From Spisula solida (taxonomy: Eukaryota > Mollusca > Bivalvia > Venerida > Mactridae): a stretch of 64,000 nucleotides of DNA. Both the position numbers and the translations under genes were made by a program. The stretch spans positions 12,234,089-12,298,088 of the forward strand of contig OX365956.1 in assembly GCA_947247005.1 (NCBI GenBank), read 5' to 3'. Below are positions 36,801-48,800 of the stretch, in pieces. The notes below the pieces were generated by a model that was not told the DNA's origin, did no database searches, and saw only the letters and a list, made by a program, of their open reading frames with translations. Each line of letters opens with the position of its first letter. Position 1 is the first letter of the stretch.

Positions 36801-39800
36801 TGTTGTCCTGACCTGGGAAGACATCAGTAGTTATAATGTATATACTGCATTCTCTTTGAGTCGATCCCCTAAGAGATAAAAACCTTGCATGTACACTTTG
36901 AAACGTTTGCACTTTAATTATTTTTTATTTACTGACTTAGAAATTACTAAGCTATGATAAAATGGAACATTTGTGCCATAAAAATATTTTATCATAAAAT
37001 ATTTAGTGTAAAGCAAGTACCAGTCAAGAGCCTCTGTCATTTGGAAACTTTCTCATCGACCTGATCCCTCTGATTGGTCGGTCTATGATTAACCCAAAGA
37101 CTATTTTTTTATATGAAACACAGTTGTAACATAAAGTTTGTTCATCATAGATGCTATTTACAGACTTTAATAAATGTGGACGAGTATGTTGACAAAAATA
37201 TGAACAAAAACAAAAACCCATGGTAACAAGCTTAGGTGTTACTCTCACCAAAACGATTTTTCAGGGTAGGTTTTGTAAACCAGTCAACAAAAAGTGTTTA
37301 TATGTGCTTTTATGCACAATTTTTTGCTGCAACGACAGGAAATAGTTCTCCAACAAACTTGCATATGTTTTTGATATGAACCGTCGCAACACATGCATAT
37401 AATACCAAAATAATTAGGACTCGGGTCGATGAGAAGGATCGAGTCGATGAGAATCAAGTATATATATGAGCTGTTCTACAGGAAAACCAGACTAAGTGCT
37501 TAAATTATGAAATCATGATAATATATCCTTAGAAAGTCAACTCTTTAAGAACAGTTTCTGAAAATTTGAGCCAAATGTAATATCCATTTACAAAGTTACA
37601 GACCTTTAACACTAACCACTCCTGCCTATTTTTTGAGTGACGCAAACGTCATTCAAGCATTATTTGATGTAATGTTACAAAACAAGCATTCCATAAATCT
37701 AGTATTCAAAATTTAAGAAATATACTTTTCAAAATTCTATCATATTTTACAATTAAATTCTTATCTTGACTATTTCAAATTTGAGAATGCCTGCTTTTAG
37801 AGAAAAGTAGCTACTGTTTTTAACACTAACCCTCTATAAGGGTCCTTTTCAGAATTTGGTCACCATAGTAATGACGTAAGTTTTTTTAACATAATTCTTG
37901 AGGAAAATTAAATCAAAGTGATAGTAATATATTATTCAATCACTTAAATTAAATCATTTATTCTCATTTCAGAGTCTTTTCTAAACATTATTGCATAATT
38001 TCTATAATAATGTCACTAAGCCCGGCTTTCCTGGAAAACTTCTCATATATTCTCTGATGACTTTATTATGGATCTAAACCAGCATGATTGCAGCATTGTT
38101 AATTTGATTTTTTAATGAAATCCATCGATCTATGATCAGGCATGGAACTGAAGTTTGTAATGTTGTTGATGTTACAGTAACTTCTACAATAACAGCAGAC
38201 TCCAGGCTGAGATCTGCAGACTATTCCAGGCTGAAATCTGCAGACTATTCCAGGCTGAGATCAGCAGACTATTCCAGGCTGAGATCTGCAGACTATTCCA
38301 GGCTGAGATCTGCAGACTATTCCAGGCTGAGATCAGCAGACTATTCCAGGCTGAGATATGCAGACTATTCCATGCTGAGATCAGCAGACTATTCCAGGCT
38401 GAGATCTGCAGATTATTCCAGGCTGAGATCTGCAGACTATTCCAGGCTGAGATCTGCAGACTATTCCAGGCTGAGATCAGCAGACTATTCCAGGCTGAGA
38501 TCAGCAGACTATTCCAGGCTGAGATCTGCAGACTATTCCAGACTGAGATCTGCAGATTATTCCAGGCTGAGATCTGCAGACTATTCCAGGCTGAGATCAG
38601 CAGACTATTCCAGGCCGAGATCAGCAGACTATTCCAGGCTGAGATCAGCAGACTATTCCAGGCTGAGATCTGAAGACTATTCCATGCTGAGATCAGCAGA
38701 CTATTCCAGGCTGAGATCAGCAGACTATTCCATGCTGAGATCTGCAGACTATTCCATGCTGAGATCTGCAGACTATTCCAGGCTGAGATCTGCAGACTAT
38801 TCAAGGCCGAGATCTGCAGACTATTCCAGGCTGAGATCAGCAGACTATTCCAGGCTGAGATCAGCAGACTATTCCAGGCTGAGATCTGACTAAAACATAC
38901 CATTTCTCTCATCATATCTACTATTGCATTGAATTATTTTATGCATATTTGGTTTTGGTATTGGAACAAACAGTGCAACCTCTCCAGAGCAGCCCTCCAT
39001 AGGACAACAACCTCTCTTAAGCAACCTTATTAATATGTTACAGAAATGACCATCTACTATAAATTTAACCATTCCATAGTAACAACCTCTGTATAGTAAC
39101 CAGATTTTGTGTCGCCCAAGGGTGTTGCTGTAGAGAGGTTGTACTGTAACATATATATAACTTATAGAGTGTCAACCAACATATAGATATTAGAGGACTC
39201 ACCAAGAAGAACATTCGTTGTTGATAACCTTTCCGTGAAAACTTCTGTAAGCAACCCTCACGTATGAATTCCTGCAGGGGTAAATACATAATTAACGATA
39301 CATCTCACTAAGAATTCATTATTGATGACACAGTAATAAGCATAGAGTTTATACAGTGTCAATGATACCCTTACAGATCTGGTCACATGTAGATAAATGC
39401 TGAGTGTTCTACGTATTAGAGAGCACTGGTTATTTTGTGCAAGTTCAATATTGAATTCTGTTTGTTAAACTAAGATCAAATTTTATTTCTGAAACTCAAA
39501 ATTCCTTTACAAGATTACATGGCAATGTTTCATTTTACTAGAAATCATGGCAATGTTTCATTTTATGAGATGAATAAAATTTAATGTTAAACTTCATCAG
39601 ATATAAATTCCATATAAATTCTACAAGGAATATTTTATAACCATATTTCATTATGCTAAATAAACCACATATACATGGGTAGATCCAAAATTAATGTCAC
39701 TGCTCCCATTGTGTGCTTGTTTGTGGGCGTAGGTTCATGAAAACGATACCAAAATGTGCAGTAATTCATTTCTGATGAACATGAAAGTGCTGCGGTATTT

Positions 39801-42800
39801 GATTATCATAATTGAATTATATGAACATTCAAAATATATCAATGACGTCATGTCACCGCACTTGAAAATAACGGTATGTTTTTCATAATCATATCAATTT
39901 TCTATCATACATTATGTTAAAACATAAATCGCCAAATACATGTAGTATAAGCTTTTGAGGGAAGGCATTGATAGAATCAATGTCAACAGATGGCCGGAAG
40001 ACTGGTATGTGGTAGCTCCGATAAGAACACCAAGTTTGTTTATGGCGCCGTAAATGTAGTTCGACGTTTTAATAATGCGACCATTGTGTATAGAGTTAGA
40101 TTTTACCTGTGGGACTATCCAGATGACACTAAGAAATAATTTTAACATGCCGATAGCGAGTGTCGGCTGGGTTGAACACTTTAAAAGGACAAATAAATGG
40201 CTGCATGAATTAAGGATTCTAAGAAGAATACCTGGGATGAAATTTTCAGGAGGAGTTAGTGCCACGGAAGTAACGTCATTATGACATCGTTGACGTCTGA
40301 CTTAGGGCGATGTCCGTTTATATGCATCATGTATATGCAAATATCGCAATAACTGTTCAGAGCATTTTCATGTTAATTTGCTATCATATTTAAACTAGAT
40401 TCATGCTACTTTGTGTAAAATTTGGTGGTTTTTCTTACACTGTGGACGCTTTGATAGCATCAGTGACATTACTTTTGGATCAGCCCACGTATTTAATGAA
40501 GCAAACAAAGTTTAATACAACAGAGTAAATAGACACCCTTTCTTATAGATTATAAATCCCAGCTGCCCTCTCCTATATCAGTGTATAGATGTAGTCACAT
40601 CAGAGACACAAACACTATCAGGAAGTCAATATTCTAATATGCTAATATAAGGACGAGAGTCATGTCATATTCTCTGTATAGTCTAGGAGCTGGTGCCTAG
40701 AAAGTCTGTTGGTATTTTCGAATAATATAGACATTCAGATTTTGGAAAAAGGTGGATGCCAGATCTGAAAGTGGGGCAGATTTTTTTAACAGGGGCAACA
40801 ACTCAGTTTGATCACAATACTTCATTCCTTACAAAAGTTATAGACTGATTTCTATTTTTTGTAACAGTGACCTTGACCTTGAACTCAGCTACCTCCCTTT
40901 CAATTATAATCGACATCTTTACACAAGCTACTAATACAGCAAGTTTCATCACAATATCTCATTCCTAACTATAGTAATTGAGTGAGCAGAAACTGATTTC
41001 CTATTTTTAGAAAGAGTAACCTTGATCCCAACAGCCCCTAATTCAATCATAGGTAGCGTCCTTATATAGACTACAAATACAGCAAGTTTCACCACAATAT
41101 TTCATTCCTAGCTTAAGTTATTGAGCAGAAACAGATTGTCTATTTTTAGTGTAACAGTGACCTTGACCACATCGTCCCAACTTTTAATTTCAAATTGCTA
41201 CTTCACACATCCTCCCCACTTTTACTTTCAAATTGCTACTTCACACAAGCTGTATAAATATCAATTTTCACTGATGTACTTCGAAAGGTATATCATAGAT
41301 ATATTGGTTAACGCAAACTAATCTCTAGTCATTTTTTCAGAAATGTATATTAGAATTACTAGAAACTTTCAAAACAACTTTAACATAAGGAGACGCCAAC
41401 GCAGCCCCCAGGGGTAGTCAAATACCTCTACTTATTCTTTGAATAGTCAAGCTAAAAACGAGCCTCACCCAGGGGTGGCCATGTTTTTTCTTTAAGGAAC
41501 ATTCCTGTAAAGTTTGGTTGAAATTGGCCAAGTGGTTAGGAAGAGAAGTTGTTTAAATGAATTGTTGACACTTAGACACACACGCAGCAACAAACAAAAT
41601 CTGATCCTCAAAGCTCACCTTTTCTCTATGAGACAGGTGAGCTAAACAGGACATTTTACAACAAATAAATTTGCTTTTTGTTGAACCAGAAAAATATAAA
41701 GTTTTGACTATCCAGATATGACAACAGAATGAGATGAGATAGATATATACCCTGTCAGGATGAACGATGGTGTCTAAACCAACCAGATCCCTCTGTAATT
41801 CCATCAACTTCTGTAAATTTTCCTGTAAAATATAACCAATGGTAATTGTTATGCATACTTGAAGGGAAAGATTGATGAAATATTAATAATTCAAGTTTTA
41901 AAACACCAATGTCTGCGAGTAGTTAAAAAGGATTAGAGATATTATATCATAGTAGTGAAGACCCGTTCAATTTCTGACAGATTTTTGAAAATGCAGCCTC
42001 TATTGCATGTGTAAGGCTTTCATGTAATTAAAATCGGTGACCTAATTCTTGGCCCCATATGATCCATATAAACCTAACCTTGATGTTATTAAGACAAACA
42101 TTCTGACCACCTTTCATTAAGATCCAGTGAACAAGAGCACCGCCTACATGTGCTGGACGCTTGACTTTCTTGTACTTGAAAGTACTCTTGCTCATCTGTG
42201 AGTGAAGTTCTAAGAGTAACGAGTGAAGATAACTCATAAATACAGGTCACAGGGTTACCATCCTTGACAGTTTGGACACCTCTTGTGATGGTGAACAACT
42301 ATGTTGAGTTTCAAGTAGCTAATTTTGATAGTCTTTGAGAAATTGACATTTTTGTGTAAAAAATCAATGTCACAAAAGGGGAATAACTCTTATAAAATGC
42401 TGAATAGATTTGTTTTCTCTTGCCGTAGATGTTGGTTATCACATTCCACAAGTGTATCAACTTTCAAGCTGAAAGATTTGATAGAGTTGGAGAAAATTCA
42501 GTTTATGTGTAAAATTTTTCCACTATTTATATGTACTTAGTCAAAATAAGGGCAGATAACTCCATAAAAATAGGTTACAGGGTCACCAGCCTTGTCAGTA
42601 TGGACTTCCCTTGTGAAGGGTTAATAACTATGTTTAGTTTTAAATGGATACCTTTAATAGTCGCTGAGGAAATGACACTTATAATAAACTTAACAGACGC
42701 ACATGCCCTTGCTGATGCTTACGATCTCGTCATGACAATACCTCAACTTATTTTCTTAGAATAGAAAAGTCGAGCTAAAAATAAAGCCTTTCTTAATTTC

Positions 42801-45800
42801 ATACACAAGACTTTTCTATAATAATATTTTGACCCCAGATAACCAGAAGAGGAACTATTTGTCTGAGTTTGATAAGGTTTTGACCTTGTGACCTAGCTAT
42901 ATTGACCCCGTAATCACCCAATATCTAATTTGATCAAGATTTAATAAGGATAATAATTGTGACCCATTGTCATTAAGCTCAGTCCGAAACTGTGACATAG
43001 TGTCCGCAAGAAGTTTTGACCTGTTGACCAAGTTTTGACCTAATATAGAATTTGTTCTAGGTTTTGTTGAGATGAGGATTGTGATCTAGTTTCATCAGTT
43101 AAAAAAAGCCCTGTATTGTCAATACAAGCAATTGTGTCGGTCCCATGTTCAGACATTGGATGAAGGGCGATCAGAAAACCAACCTTCAGCTAAAAATAGG
43201 ATAAAACAATGAAGTCCTTGAAACACACAAAAAAACTTAAATATTTAAACATATTAGCAAACCTTAGCATTGATCACTATTTACAAGTAAAAATCAGAAC
43301 AAGCTTACTTACCATACATTTCCTTTGACTACGGAAAGTCTGTGACAGTTCTATCAGTTTGGTCAATGTTGCTGAAAGGGAAACAAAACTTCCTACCATC
43401 TATCAATGTTGTCTTATCATAAACTAGTACAATCCAGAAACTCAGCAAATAACTCCAACTGATCATAACTTTTAATTGTTAAGTGATCCTGGGTCAGCCA
43501 GAGGTCAGAAATAGATGGTATATTAATGTAATGTTACCGTAGGAACCATTTCCTGATTAAAATTATAAGATTATTTCATTTACTCCATTAAAACTACTGA
43601 CACGACCAGATAGTGTAAATGTGCAAGTTATAACATATATATATTTACCATGACAGTCCATGTAATCAGGATGTGCTTTAGAATAATGTCGGGTCAACCC
43701 TGAAATATATAGAACAGGTCATATATAAACATGACACAAACAACAAAAATATTTCAAATTCTACTAGAAACGTGTTCACAGGACACGGATGCCCCCGCTA
43801 AAAGCTGTCATCAGACACCTAAGTAAAAAGTTATGCAAATGGAATAATTTGATATTGACCAGAAGACAAGAGCTGGCCTGTAAATGTGACCTTGACATTT
43901 GAGCCAGGGATCTCAGGATGTGAATGACACATCGTCTTATTACATAGTTACAGAGCGGACCAACAACTTGTAGTGTGTACTGTAACTTACGTTCTAACAA
44001 CAACTTGTTGTGTGTAAAGTAACTTACGTTCTAACAACAACTTGTTGTGTGTAAAAGTAACTTATGTTCTAATGACAACTTGTAGTGTGTACTGTAACTT
44101 ACGTTCTAACAACAACTTGTAGTGTGTACTGTAACTTATGTTCTAATGACAACTTGAAGTGTGTACTGTAACTTACGTCCTAACAACAACTTGTAGTGTG
44201 TAATGTAACTTACGTTCTAACAACAACTTGTAGTGTGTACTGTAACTTACGTTCTAACAACAACTTGTAGTGTGTACTGTAACTTACGTTCTAACAACAA
44301 CTTGTAGTGTGTACTGTAACTTACGTTCTAACAACAACTTGTAGTGTGTACTGTAACTTACGTTCTAACAACAACTTGTAGTGTGTACTGTAACTTACGT
44401 TCTAACAACAACTTGTAGTGTGTAATGTAACTTACGTTCTAACAACAACTTGTAGTGTGTACTGTAACTTACGTTCTAACAACAACTTGTAGTGTGTAAT
44501 GTAACTTACGTTCTAACAACAACTTGTAGTGTGTACTGTAACTTACGTTCTAACAACAACTTGTAGTGTGTAATGTAACTTACGTTCTAACAACAACTTG
44601 TAGTGTGTACTGTAACTTACGTTCTAACAACAACTTGTAGTGTGTACTGTAACTTACGTTCTAACAACAACTTGTAGTGTGTAATGTAACTCACATTCTA
44701 ACAACAACTTGTAGTGTGTACTGTAACTTACGTCCTAACAACAACTTGTAGTGTGTACTGTAACTTACGTTCTAACAACAACTTGTAGTGTGTACTGTAA
44801 CTTACGTTCTAACAACAACTTGTAGTGTGTAGTGTAACTTACGTTCTAACAACAACTTGTAGTGTGTAATGTTACTTACGTTCTAACAACAACTTGTAGT
44901 GTGTAATGTAACTCACATTCTAACAACAACTTGTAGTGTGTAATGTAACTAACGTTCTAACAACAACTTGTAGTGTGTAATGTAACTCACATTCTAACAA
45001 CAACTTGTAGTGTGTAATGTAACTCACGTTCTAACAACAACTTGTAGTGTGTAATGTAACTTACATTCTAACAACAACTTGTAGTGTGTAGTGTAACTTA
45101 TGTTCTAACAACAACTTGAAGTGTGTAGTGTAACTTATGTTCTAACAACAACTTGTAGTGTGTAATGTAACTCACATTCTAACAACAACTTGTAGTGTGT
45201 ACTGTAACTTACGTTCTAACAACAACTTGTAGTGTAATAATCTTTGTCCAGGTTTTAGAAGAAACGTATTCAAAGGTAGATAACACACTTTTTGCGCCTC
45301 AAAATCCTTATATAAATAATCAAAGTCCTTGTTAGTTTTCTGAGCTTTTTCTAATTCCACCAATATATCATCTTGTTTCTCCAAGTAATTCATATAAGGC
45401 TGAAAGAAAAATAAATACTCATCTTCAATCATGTCACAGCAATATTATATCTTGTATCATGTCAGAGCCTTATTATGTCACAGCAATATCATATCTTCAA
45501 TCACGTCACAGCAATATTATATATTCAATCATGTCACAGTCATATCATATCTTCAATCATGTCACAGTCATATCATATCTTCAATCATGTCACAGCAATA
45601 TCATATCTTCAATCATGTCACAGTCATATCATATCTTCAATCATGTCACAGTCATATCATATCTTCAATCATGTCACAGTCATATTATATCTTAAGTCAT
45701 GTCAGAGTCATATTATATCTTAAGTCATGTCAGAGTCATATTATATCTTAAGTCATGTCAGAGTCATATTATATCTTAAGTCATGTCAGAGTCATATTAT

Positions 45801-48800
45801 ATCTTCAATAATTCATTGAGAACTTCATCTACCACTGACAGCATTCAAATTCTCAAATACTATTTATTTCCAGTAACACATTTATTCCCAATCAAAATTT
45901 ATCTGTTTCCAATGAAAATTAATGCATTTTTCTGTTGTTTAAAACAACTTTACCAGTACGAGGGGGTGTTTTTTAAGTTCCAGAAAATCATCATGGAAGT
46001 TTTAACATTTGCTAAAATTAAATGATTTTTTGCAGAGGCAAAGACGCATACTCACAATTTATTCCTATTTTTTTTAAGATTTCATAGCAAGGTGCCGTTT
46101 TTATTGTACCTATGGTAATGTCGCGTCCAAGAAATCGTCAAACTAACCATCATATTGCCAAAACTAAACAGCTACCAATTATCTACTAACTCAAATTACT
46201 GCATGGAAGGTTTGTGTTTTGCAACATAACAACAAATTGGCCAATCTATGAATGGTTTCAATGTTCGCGCAATCATGTTGACGTGATATTAATGTAGCCG
46301 TATTAGAATCATAAGTCAAACTGTCAGAAGTTCATTGGAATTTGATCAGTTTTTGTCTTCTGGCAGAAGACTTGAAACTAGAATTGATGACCGGTGCCCA
46401 TTACCAAGGCTGCATGTCACAATGTAGGATATATTTGAATAATATAAATGCTTTCAGACTGCCCTTGGGAGTACTGCAGATGATCACAGGAAAGGATTGC
46501 CTACTGGCGAGATGTTTGGACAAATGTTTTTCGCTTTTTTCCAACGCTTGCAAACACTTGGCATAGGGACCCTGGAAGTGTATACCTTGAAGCGATACAA
46601 ATTTTAAAAGCAGAAAACTTTGTTATTATTGTGGCAGGTGAATTGTGTGTGTCATTTGACTGGCTGAGTAAGATTTATTCTAAACACGTAAATAACCTAT
46701 GGACAGTGAAAATGTTGCGTCGGATTGCCATTTCTGATGTTACTATGGCAGTGTCATTTTGTCTGATACACTCTCACGCATTCCATTCATGATGTATAAT
46801 AAATTGTTCTATTTTAATGCCAAATTGGAAGAGATTTGAAACCATGATAATTATTATTGAGCACCTTTCCTGGAACTTAAAAAATAACCCCTTGTATGTC
46901 TATATATAAAATGCAGTAACTGTACTGATTGGCCGTATATCTCACTGGTTTACATGTTGAGATTCCAAGCATGTATTACTGATCTATTACTGTTAATCAC
47001 AGCAATATAGAAAACAGTCCTAGACAGGAAGATCATATATTGCAACAGGTATATCATGTATTGTTACAGGTAGACCATATATTGTAACATTAACATGTAT
47101 ATCATGTATTGTAACAGGTAGATCATATATTGTAACAGGTAGATCATATTCTGTAACAGGTAGACCATATATTGTAACAGGTAGATCATATACTGTAACA
47201 GGTAGATCATATATTGTAACAGGTAGATCATATATTGTAACAGGTAGATCATATTCTGTAACAGGTAGACCATATATTGTAACAGGTAGATCATATATTG
47301 TAACAGGTAGACCATATATTGTAACAGGTAGATCATATACTGTAACAGGTAGATCATATATTGTAACAGGTAAATCATGTATTGTAACAGATATATCATA
47401 TATTATAACAGGTAGATCATGTATTGTAACATGTAAATCATGTATTGTAACAAGTAGATCATGTTAAACATGTACAGCTTACCCCCAATGATGTAAGGAA
47501 AGAATTGACCATGATATCTCCGATACGTTGATAATCCCCATTCAGATGTGCATTAGATTTTCCTTCCCATAATGTAAGTCGTTGTTCAATCTCCTTCAGA
47601 AATGTAAGGTGAAAGGCGTAGATAGGTTCCATATATGTGAACAAATCAGTGAGGAAATCTGGTATAGTACCGCCAACCTTCACTGCATTCTTAAACCACT
47701 GAAACACACACAATATATAACAATTATATCTAATACAACGGCTTTCATTCTACTCCTTCACATCCATCATGTATGGAGAAGTTACAGCCTGGACACATTT
47801 TGAGACAGACAGACCGACTTAACGACAAAATGACTCCTATATAGCTCATTTTTGACGGTTTTTTTACCTGTAAGTGTGACCTTGACCTTTGAGCTAGAGA
47901 CCTGAATCTTGCAGACTGCACACAGTCTCATGGTGTGTCAATACAGCGCAGACAAGGATCCGGATGAACAGACTAACAAACTAACTCAGTAAGTGACAGG
48001 CACGCAACTGCCATGGTGGCAACTATGTCCAACTCAAAAGCGGGCTTGACAAAATAATTGCAGGTTGATTTATAAACATGATTTGACCTAGTGACCCAGT
48101 TTTTTTATCTCTCTTGAACCAATATCAAAGTTGACCTAGTTTTATAGAGATGACCATTGCACCAGAGAATATAATACTTACGACAGTGATAACCTCTAGA
48201 TCTTTCTTGTATGTTCTTTCTGTCATCAGTAACTCCTTGGCAATGTAGTATGCTCTGTCGACAGGATAACGCTGAAATCACATGAGCTTGTATTATAATA
48301 ACAGAAGCAATGACATGGCAAACAAGAGGACCTAAAGGGCCTTAGGTTGCTCACCTGTCGTAGTTGTGCATGCATGCCCCTATGGTGACCTAAGTCATCA
48401 GTTACAATTTCTGACTACGGTTCAAGAAAATGCAGTCTGCATTGGAAGTACAACGTTTTCATATTGTCTTAACCAGTGACCCTGTTATATATACCTAAAT
48501 CAGGGCCCTGTTGCTCAAAATTTCATCAAGATAATGCCAAATTTGTGACCTCTAAAGACAACACAAGGTTTTACTATGATCTGACCCAGTGATCTAGTTT
48601 TTGACCCCCGATGACCCAATATTGAACTTGATGTAGATTATGTTGAGATGATCATTCTGACCAAGTATCATAAAGATAACGTCTAAATTGTGACCTCTAG
48701 TGTCTACAAAAAGGATTTGATCAAGTGACTTATTTTTTACTCCAGACGTCCCAATTTCATACTAGACCTAGTTGAACTGATCATTGTGACCAGGTTTCAA

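Noticed and set aside
38132..38915. Long open frames on both strands (253 and 243 codons)
   Set aside because: Both are products of the 24-bp array, with no non-repeat domain, splice signals or start context.
45431..45751. Three overlapping plus-strand frames of 78-106 codons
   Set aside because: All are translations of the 28-bp minisatellite, antisense to the FARP intron.
47064..47399. MIYLLQY-repeat minus-strand frame, hydrophobic and tempting as a membrane protein
   Set aside because: Translation of the 21-bp array inside the FARP intron; no independent start or domain.
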